NCBI GenBank assembly: GCA_020746105.1
Contig: CM036622.1
Span: 42,819,477-42,883,476, forward strand
Length of the DNA stretch: 64,000 nucleotides
DNA from: Trogon surrucura
Taxonomy: Eukaryota > Chordata > Aves > Trogoniformes > Trogonidae
Reading direction: 5' to 3'
A program made the translations under genes and the position numbers. This document shows positions 12,301 through 23,700 of the stretch, piece by piece (position 1 is the stretch's first letter; every line of letters begins with the position of its first letter). Under the pieces are notes generated by a model. That model had not been told where the DNA came from, did no database searches, and saw only the letters and a list, made by a program, of their open reading frames with translations.

Positions 12301-15300
12301 TGATGATACAGGTTTGCAAACTGCTATTTGACAATTGGAATTCTGGCACAGTTTCCAATTCTTTGCCTCTCCTTTTGGTTATTTTGGCTTTTTCCTGGAG
12401 TTATTTTTCAGCTAGCTGAAGTCCCCAGTCTGCTTCAGCGTACACTTGTGCAAGCGCCTGTCCTTGCACTGGGCGAAGCGTTGCTTGAACCACCTTAAGG
12501 CAGTCCTGTTGCAGAACATGCAGTTGCGACCTGATGAACACCTCTGTCATCCATTTCTAATATCTTCCTACAATACCACTGAGTTTGAATGAGAAGTTGA
12601 TAGAGTATTGTGCTCTTCTTTTGTTTGATGAGGGGTACAGGGTGCAACCGGGATGTTTTGAACAGGTTGGTAATAAGCAATGATATCTCTTCACCGAGTG
12701 TAGCTGCTGCCTGCTCGTGGTTGTTGATAGGGTGTGACTTTTGATGGTGGTTCACAAGTCCAAGTTAGGATACTGCGTCACTGTCCAGGAAGCAAAGCCA
12801 CTTTTACAAGGGAAAATGAACAGTTTCAGATCCTAATGTTCTGGTTTTGTGATTACTAAGTATTACTCAGTTGGAAATGTCTATAGTTTTTCCAAGTGGT
12901 ATCGCTCTTCTGAGAATATTTGTCTCAAATGCCTTTTCAGTCTCTAAAGGACATTTGGACCATAGTAAGCACATTATGTGGGAAAATAACTGCTTCTGTT
13001 AAAAGTCTTTAATTCTGAGCAACCTATTTTCTTCAAGTGAAAGTAGAGATGACACTTCTTCATTTTTATTGGTTAACTGTCGCGTTTACAGAATTTAATT
13101 ACTTGTTGTGTTAATTTGTAGCCCTTGGAGATCATCACATCAGCTAAAGGATCTTTAAAGCATTCATCCCATTTCTCAGATGTAGATCACAATCTTCAGT
13201 TAGAAAATACTGATTTTCCAAGGCACGCTTGCATGACTTATGGGAATCTCCAACCTGGAAATACTGTAGAGGGAGCAGCTCAAGAACAAGGTGAAGTCAA
13301 GTGTGGAGGAGAAGATGGCAAAGCCAATAATGGGGGCCCTCACAAAGAGAAGAAAGGAGGAGAAAAAGCAGATTTCTACAATGTCAGAAGGGGAAGAGGT
13401 ACAGTGCACGCTCCTTTTGTGTTCCCCACTTTCCTGACTGTTGTAAGTTACTGGTGCCTCAGCAGCACTTGTCAGCATTGCCCAGTAAGGCAGTCATGGT
13501 TCTGTTCTTTACAATAAAAATAGATAACAAAATCCTAATTACAGTGGGTAGCAATCACTTTTCTTTTCAGAGTATTTATTTCATTCCTAATAAGTATTAC
13601 AATAGGATTTTCTTGTGCTATGAAATCTTGTGTAAGCATCCTGACTTCTTCTGGTTTGGCTAACCATAAACTCCAGCTGCTGCTTGCAGCACCTGTCACT
13701 TTAGAAATCTTCAAAACTTGTCTGTGCATGAGAAGACTTTCTTTACAAGTTATGTGTGTATTTGTAAATGCATATGCATTTATACCTCTGTGGTGTAGAA
13801 ACCATGGAACATCTTGGAAAGGTATCAGTGATGCATTTTTTTGTAGGTAATTAAAGCGTTAGCCACACCTTTGAGTGATTCTGATACGATCTATAATTAT
13901 TCTTAAAATGTAATGATTCTTAATCACATAATAGTCCAGATGTTCAATTTATGTTGGACTTCTGCTCTTTTTTAATTCCATAATACTGCTGGTACTGTCA
14001 CCTAGGAGCAGCACTGTATGCCAGTGGCATGATCTGTAAAGTCAAAAATAGTTTATTTTTCTTTTACTAAAATAGAAACCAGAAAATATTTATATATGGC
14101 GTGCCTGCTTTTATGGCACTTACATATGATCAGATGTAAAAATGAAAATGAAAATCCAAATGTAACATTTATGCTGAAAACTATTATGAAGAACATGCTA
14201 TAGTTTAACCATCTCTGCTTCTCTCTCTCTCTCTCTCTTTGTTTTACTTGGATTTGCTACTTGCACGTGGAGGCACGATAGGCGAGTTGTACAGAGTTTA
14301 AAAGAGTATTGTAGGTTTCAAACAATTATCTTTTCTCATCACTCTATTTCAGTGGTTTTTCTTTTCTAGCTGGAGACCGTGCCAAACTTAAAACACTTTT
14401 AAACATACCCTTGATAATAAGACAGCTCTTACTTTCTTTTTGCCAGGGCAGAATTTAGTGCTGAATTTTACTGGATGTGAATTAATAATTTTTGCTAAAT
14501 GTTTACAGAGCTCTAAGATCTCGAATGATACTGTCACACTGAGGCTGTAGAGGAACATTCCAAATGATGATGTAGTAACCTCCCAGTGCTTTTGAACTGT
14601 CTGAATATGGCCTGTGGTCAGGAGTATCGTGCTCAGTTTGGGAGGGAGAAAACTGAACCGTTAAAACATTTTCAGTAGAGCTGATAGCCTGTTCTCTGTT
14701 TTACGTATCTTTTTTTTTTTTTTTCCTCCAAATAGGGCACAGGCTTCAGCCTCTGGGAGACGGTTCACAAGGGGGGCAGATGGGTAGTGGAGGGGATGGA
14801 GAGCGCTGGGGCTCAGACCGAGGACCCCGGGGGAGCCTCAACGAGCAGATCGCGGTAGTGCTGATGCGGTTGCAGGAAGACATGCAGAACGTCCTTCAGA
14901 GGTTGCATATGCTGGAGGCGGTTACAGCGTCACAGGTATTATTCATTGAAGTTGTTTGATTGCTTTTTATTAAATTTCTCTGGATATTTTTATGCTTTTT
15001 TGGATTAAAATTTCAGACAATATTTTCTTGAACTATGAGGACATTTTGGTTGTATTCTGTAGTTCATTCCAACCTAAAATTTCTTATTGGTAACTACTCT
15101 GAGGAACACAATTCAGGACTCAAGTATGTGTAAGCAATATGTGCGTTTTGACGTAGAAATTAACTGTGTAGTTTTTACTGATTTCTGATCAGACTAATCT
15201 TAGCCATAGTTATTCATACACATTAAACAGTGGCTGTATGAAGATTCCATAGTTAATGTTAGTAATGAATGATGCCGGTTAATATTTTCATCAGTAGATC

Positions 15301-18300
15301 TCTTAATCTTCCAGACTGGGAAATGTTTGCAGGCAGAGCTTCTGATTGCATTTTTCAGTTAGCAGAAGACTCATTCTTCATAGTGTTCTTCCCCTGTGAA
15401 GTAAACCACCTTTCTTGGAATTTCAAATTATGTGTGCAAGGTAGACAAAAAAAGTCTGAAGAAAGTGTAGATATTTATTGTATTGTCTTTCTTCATCTGT
15501 TTCAATGGAGATACTGTATATTCTGTGAATACAACTGAACCATCAACCTAAAAATATTTGATTTTGTTTGACTTGCTGATATGTTTTGATCTACTTAAGA
15601 ATGAGAGGAGCTGTACAAGCTGTATGCTGTGAGCTGCACCTACTCCAAAACTAAGGCAGCCAGGGAAAAGGATTTGTTAAAACCATGACTTCACTCTGTC
15701 ACAGCTATAAATAATCTGATGTCTGGATATGGATTGATTAAGCAATATATGAAAAAATAGTAATAGATGCCTCCACAGCAGTTCATGCTGTGCTAGCTAC
15801 CCTTACCTGAAGAGAAACAGAAGCTTCTGTTTCAAACTTACATAGATTAAGAAGAACGTAGAAAACTGCCTTCTTTGTTTATGTGTAGCAAAACAAAAAT
15901 GTATGGGAATAGTCTTGAAAGGTTCCTGGTGTGTCTCACTTCCTGGATTACTCTTTTACTTCCTGGATTTCTCTTTCCTTCATGCTGTTAGACATGCCTG
16001 TAGCTATAGCTCAAGGCAGACCGAAACAGTGCTTTTTGCCTTTGCAGAGACTAGTGCTGAAACATGTAATCACGCAAATTAAGCTGCCGGGATTTCTACT
16101 CTGGGTTGCAACTGCTGAGACAGGACTAGAGTTGAAGAAGTTGCACAGACAGGTTGGACAGGGGGGTCTTGAAAAACTGCAAAGCGATCCAGTTGAGTGA
16201 CACAGATTCATTTTATAACGCACAGAGAAGTGATAAAAATGCTATAAAGAGTAATGGAAACATGACAGGTAAGTTAGAAACTGAGCGGTGAAAGGGGGGT
16301 TGCATAGGGGTGGTTCTGGTCCTTAGACTGTCACATATACAGATTGCAAAGCCTCTGCAAGATGAAAAACTTCGTATTCTCATTTTGTGAAGCAAAAAAA
16401 TTTCAATTGCAGTTTTCTTTCATGTACTTACCTGCCTTTGTTTGTATTTGAAGGCAAAATCTGCAACACTACAGTCAAATTATGAACCCGCCTCCTCTGT
16501 CAAGGTAAAATACTGGTTTTTCTATTTGTAAAAAGCCGTGACGATGATAAAAGATGAGGTGAATATTTTATATCTAGCTCTTAGTATGTGCTTTTTGTAT
16601 TGTATCTCCTTTGACTAAGAGAGAGAAAATAATCTGAAGAAGTTATTTGATAGATTAATCTTTTTTTCTGGTCTTATTAATATTTTCTACTTTGATACTG
16701 TAGCATTTAAAGTGATTGTGAAATATAAATGTGGTACCCAGTATACACAGATTGCTCATGGAATTTTTTTCCCCCTTTTCCTTAGAAACCATCATGGTGG
16801 CCCTTTGAAATTTCTCCTGGTCTTTTAGCTTTTGCTATTGTCTGGCCATTTGTTGCCCAGTGGTTGGTACATGTCTATCTTCAAAGAAAGCGAAGGTAAA
16901 GACATGCGTTCAGTAGAACATATAGGCTGTATTTTATCTGTTTAAACAGGTGAAATGTTTAGTATATCGTAAACATAAAGGACATAAAATACTACCTTCA
17001 GACATAAGAGGAACGCAAGGGTATGCTCATAGTAAGGCTTTGACAGTGTATTGGAAACATCAGGTCAGTATCAAAATGGGGAGCTTGGTAATAATTGCTG
17101 TGATAAATCCTGCTTCCCTGAGTTGTTTCAAGACACGTCTTGCCTGATGTTCTGTTGAATTTATCAGGGACTCATAGCTCTGAAGCTGCACGGCCAAAGC
17201 AGACGTGTGGTAGTGTCCTTGGTGTGGTTGTGATAGGAGGGTGCATGTTTCAGAACTCAGGCCAAATGTGCAGCAAGAGATTCTGGAAGGTGGTTCAGGA
17301 GTGCTTGCCATTACCTGGGAATTCTAGAAAGAGACATGTATGGTTTTCTTTGCCTTCAACGTTTCTCAGCATAAGAAAGTATTGGTTGATTTGACTTTAT
17401 GTGTGGTATGTCTTACACGGCAATTTCGGTTAAATCCATGAAACATGATGCAGGATAACTAATTTCAGTGAGTGTGGCTGGGTAGCTTGGAAGTGTCTCC
17501 GTGACATTCTTTGACCCTTTCACTCCCAATACCCTCTTAAGATATTTTCACTGCTTCTAGACAACCTTGTCCCCTTGTGCCATCAGAAATTCTTTTACCC
17601 ATCAAATCCGTTGCAGAGTTCCATCTGTCACCTGTTTTCTATTTAACACTTGACTAGCACCTTACTATATAACACCCACTTTGACTTCGTTCAGCTCAAG
17701 GACAGTTGTGTTCTCATCCTTCCTCAACTCTCTTAAACATCAGAAGATCAGCTCAATGTTCTCTAGTTGCTATCTACTTCAGCTTCACACCAAACTGTAT
17801 TAGCTTAGTATGCTCCTACCTTTTAAGTGTTCTCCTCCTTGTCAGCTTGCAAAGAGTCTGCATATGTGTAGATCTCACTAGAAGTAACCCAATTCTTCTG
17901 GCTTTTTAATGCTTGACAGTTCTCATGATACAGTTTTCTCTCATACGACAAATCACAGAAACACAGGGCACCTCTGGAGGCCATCTGATCCAAACCATCT
18001 GCTCAAGCGGGGACACTTACAGCTGGTTGCTCAGGACCATGTCCAGGTGGCTTCAGAATATCTCCAAGGAGGGAGACTCCACAACCTCTCTGGGCAACCT
18101 GAGCCAATCTCATGGGAGAGATATTCAGTCCCCTAATTATCTTTGTGGCCTTTTGCTGCACGCTCTCCAGTATGTCCGTATCTCTCTTGTACGCAGAACT
18201 GCATGCAGGACTCCAGGTGTGGCCTTTCCAGTGCTGGTTAGGGGTAGAGGATCACCTCTGCTGACTGGCTGGGAGGGATAACACAGCCCACACCACCACG

Positions 18301-20594
18301 GTTTGTGTTTGCTGCGAGGGCACGTTGCTGGCTCGTGTTCAACTTGGTGTCCACCAGGACCCCCTGGTCCTTTTCTGCTGAGCTGCTTCCCAGCTGGGCA
18401 GGCCCCAGCATGCACTGGTGCCTGGTGCTGTTCTTCCCCAGGTACTGGACTTGGCACTTTCCTTTGTTGTACTTCCTGAGGTTCTTGTCAGCCCATTTTT
18501 CCATCCTGTTGAGATCTCTCTGGTGTATCAACCCCTCCTCTCAGTTTGATGTAATCTGCAAACTTGCTGAGGCTGCAGATTATTAATGAAGACGTTAAAC
18601 AGGACTGCACACAGTACTGACCCTTGGCCTGCATCGCTCATGACTGGGCTCTGACTAGATTTCTGTCACTGGTCACCACGCTCTGGGCTCTGCCCGTGGT
18701 GGTGTGAACAGTGGCCCCAGGTCTGCCAAGGAGTCACCCGGGCTCGGAGCTGTCACTAGCAGCTGTGGTGGTATTTCCACTGTCTGATAAAACCACAGAT
18801 TTTACTACAAAGGCTTTTAGGTTACATGCATTTTCCTTGTTTTCTGCACAGGTGAATGGAGATTTCCATTTCATCAGCAAGGACCGTTTTTGCAAATCAG
18901 CACCACTTTTTCCGGTATCTTATGTGAAGCTCCTATGGACTTCAGTGTTGTTTAGCCAATAGCTCTCAAATGGCCATGTTCTCTCTCTCCCTCCCTCCCT
19001 CTCTCTCTCTCCCCCACCTGCTGTGGCCCACCCCAGTGTAGTGTCCTTGTAAACCTTTTCTGATTGTCTGTTCTGACCTCTGTAGCACCCACGGGTTCAG
19101 TTAGAAATGAGTTTTTAGAAACGTGCCATTTCCAGCAATTTTTCTACTATATTGTTTTAATGATTCGGAGCTTCAATAAATAAACAGTATGTTATTTTCA
19201 GTTTAGATTTGTCTAGCTTCAGTTTTCATCCATTGGATTTTCCTGGATACTTATCTACTTAATAAAGAGCCCATGATGTGTTTTCTGTGGGTACATTATT
19301 GCTGTCACCAGGTAATCTCTGAATCTCTTGCTTAAACAAAACAGATGGAGCAACTGGAATCTCATTCTGAAGTTGTTTTCCAGTCTTGGGATGATTCTGG
19401 TGGCTTTTTCCCAAATGCTGCACAGTTTATCAATAGTCTTTCTTTTTGAGTTCAGGACACCAGGATGTGTACCACAGTCTAAGAGTAGATAGCGTAGCCC
19501 TCAGATAGTCCATGTTTTGTGTACTCGTTAATAAGTTTTATTGAGAAGAAATTCAAGAACAAGTACAGAAAGGTCTGTGTTCTTTAGCTTTCCTCTTTGT
19601 TTCTGGAAAAAAATCTACCTCTAGCCAGAATTTAAGAACTGTTTGCTTCTGCATCACCTTTCCATTAGGAGTTCTGTCTTCTTTAGCAGTGGGTCAGGGG
19701 TTGGTCAAGTACACCCACAGAGAAAATGGAATTGTAAACTAGCCTCCTGCTCTGTTGTCCTGTTGTCAGTTCGAGCTCATGTACAATTAAGGGGTGTAAG
19801 GTTTTAGGCAACAGCTGTACCCAGGGCATATATTGACCTTATCTGTCTGCTTTGGGTTTTAAAATGCATAAACTCTGCTACCATGTGAGAGTTTTCTCAT
19901 TGTGAAGCCATCGAGCTGTTCTGAACTGTGGAGCAAATTCCGTGGAACTGGTGGAGAGAAGCCAACAGCTTTGTGCTTAGCTCAAGTGCCTGGGAAGGGG
20001 TAGCTTGGCGCACTCTTGGGATCTTGCTGGAGGGTGCTCTGCCTGGTTTAGGTCTTCTGAGCCTCTTAACCTGTCTTGTTCCTCTGTAGGGAACTTAATG
20101 CTGAAAACCTGGTTATTTGTATTAGAGCCTTCACTGAAGAGAGCTTGAAAAGCTGAATCCTAAGGGTTCTGTAACCAGATGACAGATAGGAGCCTATTTT
20201 TAAGAATAATTGAGAGTTGTTGAGATTCAGCTCATATTTTAGAACATTCTGATTGCACGTTTCCTGGTGTGCTGGAAAACCAGCACACAAGTGTTGCTCT
20301 GCTGTGAGCCAGCAAACCACTGACTGATGTGGTCAGGGTCTGTTCTGAGGAATTTTGGCTGCAGTTCAGCATTCTTTGTGCTATTTTTTACTCCTTGGAA
20401 GATGTTGTGTTGTTTCTGTGAACTTGCAGACTGTCTTATAATTTAAGAGGGCAAATTTTTCAGGTATTCTGAAGCAGTGTTATATGGATTGGAAGTCATT
20501 AACATGTAACCTTGATCGGTTTATTTAGACAAATGAAAAATCATCTCGTGTGAAGGTACATTTATTTGATTTCTCTTCTAGAAAACTGAACTGA
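9240..20594 (+). CDS. ACBD5: ACBD5, acyl-CoA-binding domain protein 5, 3' portion (8 coding exons)
   Basis: Joined exons 9240-9377, 10185-10409, 11133-11239, 13122-13398, 14736-14935, 16454-16504, 16786-16895 and 20582-20594 keep one frame and encode the last 373 residues plus a TGA stop. The family protein is a tail-anchored peroxisomal membrane protein that binds very-long-chain acyl-CoA and tethers peroxisomes to the ER through VAP proteins. Seen here, in order: an acidic segment (SSDSGAESEEEG), a low-conservation linker, an FFAT-like region SDSDSEVYCDSMEQLG, a basic NVRRGRG stretch, a coiled coil (LNEQIAVVLMRLQEDMQ), a hydrophobic segment in the exon at 16786, and the tail RRKLN. The ACBP acyl-CoA-binding domain is missing because its exons were not found in 1-9239; the first exon starts in split-codon phase, so coding sequence continues upstream. 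The gene is tail-to-tail with MASTL. Identity rests on close match to the vertebrate protein as I know it. Confidence 0.95.
10185..10409 (+). CDS. ACBD5: ACBD5 exon with an in-frame tandem duplication
   Basis: The acceptor TTTTACAG ends at 10184 and the donor GTATTG follows 10409. The exon encodes DYKTGKPESAKTGKPESA, then KDLESIVTNGCYKDSFIPD and a variable stretch ending in NNSIHQ. The octapeptide KTGKPESA occurs twice in tandem (10190-10213 and 10214-10237, identical bases). The LESIVTNG and DMQNGIH segments align with human LEVIVTNG and DIQNDIH. Confidence 0.93.
11133..11239 (+). CDS. ACBD5: ACBD5 exon with the FFAT-like VAP-binding region
   Basis: The exon lies between a TGCAG acceptor and a GTAAGG donor. 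It encodes LATQHLTSDSDSEVYCDSME and QLGLEE. In human ACBD5 the matching acidic tract plus VYCDSMEQFG is the FFAT-like motif that binds VAPA/VAPB and attaches peroxisomes to the ER. The acidic upstream tract and the Y-C-D core are kept; F is replaced by L in QLG. Confidence 0.94.
13122..13398 (+). CDS. ACBD5: ACBD5 exon, variable middle region ending in a basic motif
   Basis: The exon follows a TTTGTAG acceptor and starts in phase 0 (PLEIITSAKGSLKHS). Its 3' half, GEVKCGGEDGKANNGGPHKE and then DFYNVRRGRG, aligns well with human ACBD5, while the 5' half is weakly conserved. The exon ends after the first base of a glycine codon, with donor GTACAG at 13399. Confidence 0.93.
14219..14240. repeat. 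(CT)n microsatellite
   Basis: About ten uninterrupted CT units in an ACBD5 intron. Confidence 0.9.
14736..14935 (+). CDS. ACBD5: ACBD5 exon, coiled-coil region
   Basis: A pyrimidine tract and AATAG acceptor precede the exon; the donor is GTATTA. It encodes a glycine-rich stretch (GSGGDGERWGSDRGPRGS) and a predicted coiled coil (LNEQIAVVLMRLQEDMQNVL, then QRLHMLEAVTASQ). This is the best-conserved part of the protein outside the ACBP domain. Confidence 0.95.
15938..15977. repeat. 20-bp tandem duplication
   Basis: ACTTCCTGGATTACTCTTTT at 15938 is followed at once by a copy with two differences at 15958. It lies in the ACBD5 intron before the 16454 exon. Confidence 0.8.
16454..16504 (+). CDS. 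ACBD5: ACBD5 small exon (17 codons)
   Basis: This phase-0 exon of 51 bases lies between an AAG acceptor and a GTAAAA donor and encodes AKSATLQSNYEPASSVK. It aligns with human AKSSTSTLQTAPQPTSQR between the coiled coil and the membrane anchor. Being symmetric (phase 0/0), it could be skipped without a frameshift. Confidence 0.88.
16786..16895 (+). CDS. ACBD5: ACBD5 exon, C-terminal membrane anchor
   Basis: The acceptor CCTTAG is followed by KPSWWPFEISPG and a hydrophobic span LLAFAIVWPFVAQWLVHVYL, then QRKRR. In the family this tail anchor with a basic flank directs insertion into the peroxisomal membrane. The donor GTAAAG starts at 16896, leaving a two-base split codon. Confidence 0.96.
17945..18700 (-). 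mobile_element. CR1 LINE fragment, antisense to ACBD5
   Basis: The + strand reads as the complement of a CR1 3' region: GGAGGCCATCTGATCCAAAC at the 3' end, then CCACAACCTCTCTGGGCAAC, and further on text resembling the CR1 reverse-transcriptase region (minus peptide LNRMEKWADKNLRKYNKGKC). It ends near CACAGTACTGACCC plus about 60 bases. It lies in the last ACBD5 intron. Confidence 0.85.
18980..19016. repeat. Pyrimidine-rich (CT/CCCT) low-complexity run
   Basis: Continuous CTCTCTCTCCCTCCC pattern in the last ACBD5 intron. Confidence 0.85.
20582..20594 (+). CDS. ACBD5: ACBD5 terminal coding exon (KLN-stop)
   Basis: After acceptor CTTCTAG at 20581 the exon completes the split arginine codon and adds K-L-N and a TGA stop at 20592-20594. 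This matches the human C terminus RRKLN. The 3' UTR follows. Confidence 0.9.
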
Positions 20595-20798
20595 GAATTC
20601 ATGACTTTGCTTAAAGACTACTTGGAGAAGACGGCCCTGGAAAGCGAAGGAATTCTGAATTCTCATAGAATCTTGGACTCTGGGATGATGTTCCTTCTGC
20701 TATAGTAATATTTTGTACTACCTTTGAGCTAAACATTTAAGGACTAACATTATTGAAACTTGAATGATTCACAGCTCCTAGGTTACAAATAAAATAAA
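20595..20798 (+). terminator. ACBD5: ACBD5 3' UTR with proximal poly(A) signals
   Basis: Two overlapping AATAAA hexamers lie at 20788-20793 and 20793-20798, about 195 bases after the stop. A GT-rich stretch follows at about 20846-20865, as expected downstream of a cleavage site. Further AATAAA hexamers at 21578 and 21701 could serve longer 3' UTR forms. Which is used cannot be told from sequence. Confidence 0.5.
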
Positions 20799-23700
20799 TT
20801 TAATAATTCCATCCTCAAAACCATATGAAACATTAATAATTTTGGGATGTGATTGTGGGTGGGCCTTCAGTAATTACTGGTCTTGCTGATGTCAGATGAA
20901 GAAGAGAGTATCAGCTTTGTAAAAGAAGTGAAAAATATGTAAAATTGTCACTTTAATATAGAAACAATTTTACATCCCTGCCTGGTTTTGCCCAGGGTTA
21001 CATATTACTAGATGAAAGCACTAATAATACATGAATTCAATACATTTGTAAGCTGTTGGAAAAAATACAATATAGCTCTGAAGAATTCAGCTGGTTATTT
21101 TTGCTGCTAAACAACTGTAAGTCAAATTTCCATGTGAATTGGTCAGAAATGGAAGTTGAATCCTTCACTTATCTTTAAGATTGTAAAGGAGATTTGGGAA
21201 TGGATATGTCTTGAAAGTTAGAGACATCAATAACAGGGGCTGTCAAATACAAGTTTGGAAGCTCTGTGTTGTACAAGGGATCCATCTAAGGAGGCTGCAC
21301 CTTATATTTTTAACTTTGATAATTGTATTCTTGTTGACAACAGCTGAAATACATAGTTTAGGCACGAGGTTCTTTAAAATGAGATGAAAGTTAGCTCTAA
21401 GTATATCTCTTAAGATTTAAAAAAGCTCAGTGCACTGCAAATCTTCTGTTGTCAGTTTATGTCAAATTAAAGTAAGATTTAATCTAGCCCTAATCTGTTG
21501 TGGACTTTTCCCCAAGTTATATTATGAAAAATATCAGTTCTGGTATTTCTTTTTCTTATTCTTCTGCTTCCTTTCAGAATAAAACTTTTCAACAAGTTTT
21601 GGTGCAGATGCTTCCTCTCCACCCTCTGAAGACTATTTATTAATCAATATACAGATAACATTACAAATTTGTGAAGTTTGATTAAAGCACTTAATTTAAA
21701 AATAAAGTAATACATGTTGTCTAAATCTCTGGAAAAGGAAAATGCTTTAAAATTAGTTTTTTGTCAAATCTAAGACATTTATTTGCTCTAAAGAATTACA
21801 TCCTAACATAACATAACCCATGTTTAAGATCTGAATCTTCAAAACTTTCACCGTATTACTGATACGCTTTTGTTCTCTACCTGGACTACATATTACAGAT
21901 AATTTGAGGAAAGTGATTTTTGTCCTTGAAAATTGTTTCTAGTTTGGAAAACATTTTTCATACAAAGTTATACTGTATAAAAACGTAATCACAGAATTTA
22001 ATGTTTGTTTTACCAGAGCAATTATAATCTTTGTTTTTAGTTAAGTGCAGTGTTTTGAGGGCTTTTTTTTTTTTTGTTAAGAGTTACACTTTTCCCCCTT
22101 CTGATTTTCTTACTGTAAAGTTGAATTGCAAAATAAAAGTCAGGATCTCTTCAAAGACTGCTCTAACAGTCAGATGGTTTCATGTGCCAGAGCTGCGTTC
22201 TGACATGAGATGTACTGAAAACCCAGGTTTGAACAAAGCTTATGCTGGAAGTTCTGCGACCTGACACCGTTGTGCCTGTAGCTTAAAGGTCTGAGTTACT
22301 GACTTCTCATAAAATGATGGAAATGATTATACAAGGAAGGATACTCCAGGTTGAAGGTCACTTAAAAACAAACACCTTCCCAAAGCAGCATGTCTTCTGA
22401 CAGGATGAAGCACCCTGGAGTGTCTCCTCCCCAGCTCATAACCACGTTAGATGTAGGCATCTAGCTCTTAGAGATGGTAGAGATGTTCTCAAAAGTACCT
22501 GTTAACTTCCCCCTGAAATAAATGTAGGCATGTGCCATCCTTGTTATTTATTCATGTTTCAATAAATCAATCCCTTCCTATGTTGTATTTTATCTTGAAC
22601 TTTCTTAATGTATATGTAGTAAATGCTTTGGCTGTCCAGAAGGGCCAGCTGACTACATTACAAAGACAACATCTGAACGTTAAAGTTGTAATAGAAAACA
22701 ACATCACTTTTGTAACCATTTGCTTGTAACTCATAAACGAGCCTCAGTTGCTAGAGATAGCTCAGATTCACCATAAATTGGATAGATTTCCAGTTAGTTG
22801 GTATTTCATCTTAAAGGAAAATGCAGAAGCAACATCAAGACTGTTGTGTTTTATTTTATGTATTTACACAAAAGGATGCAACACAAATGTTCTGAGAATG
22901 TAGTAGAAGGGAGAAGAATGTATTTTACTGTAAGAATAACCATAGGTAAACCTGATTGGGCTGAAACTGGAGCCTACTAGACCTCAAGCACACATGGCAG
23001 CATTTCAGCATCTTGGCCTCCAGCCACCCCAGAGTGTTTGATAGGTGACCCTCACAGCAAGTTCCTGGAAGCAGGAGTCAGCCAAGATTGCCGTTTCTAA
23101 GAAAGCAAGTTACCGGGCTCTACAGTTTTTAGCACATGAACTGTCTCCCAAGACAGTCTGGGAGCTACAGAGTTTCTGTGTAGGTTATGTGCATAAAGAA
23201 GAGTTTAGGCCTTCAGGAAACACTGTGGAACAGCTGGAGTCCTTGCCAAGCAGGATTACACAGCTTCTAAGGACCAGAAACTTCTACCAACTTACACAAA
23301 TACTTGTAGTTAATTGCTAATGAGAAATTTCAAATCTCTTTCAGGTAGTATATTATAGTTTTTTGTACTTCTCCCTGTAATATTAAAGTCAGGCAATGCC
23401 TGGGGCAAAACCAATTGGATGATGAGTTGAAGAGGAATCCATGTTGAAAAGAAAGCTCAGATCTACCTGTTGAACAAAAACCAGCCATGCACAAAAGAAG
23501 AGCCACCAACAAAAAACCCTAAACAGAACCACATCACAAACCCCCAAATAATCAACATGTGAAATTCAACTCCGTGTAGGCTGTGATCAGCACAGGTGCA
23601 AGACACTGAGGAGAATGGGCTGTGGCAAGTCTTCAGTGCTAATGCGCAGAATCTCACATTTCTAGACAGCAGTGTAGCGACAACTGTTCACATTAAACAA

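Larger units (their letters stand above)
9378..14735. other. ACBD5 introns between 9378 and 14735
   Basis: The gaps between coding exons are AT-rich. Seen in them: a GT-rich low-complexity run at about 9640-9706, a short imperfect repeat of GTAGAATTTAA at about 9751-9800, GTAAGA repeated three times near 11665 and a CT microsatellite at 14219-14240. No extra exon was supported. Confidence 0.5.

Noticed and set aside
15931-16200. 89-codon + strand frame in an ACBD5 intron
   Set aside because: Includes a local 20-bp tandem duplication, has no similarity to known proteins and no splice sites.
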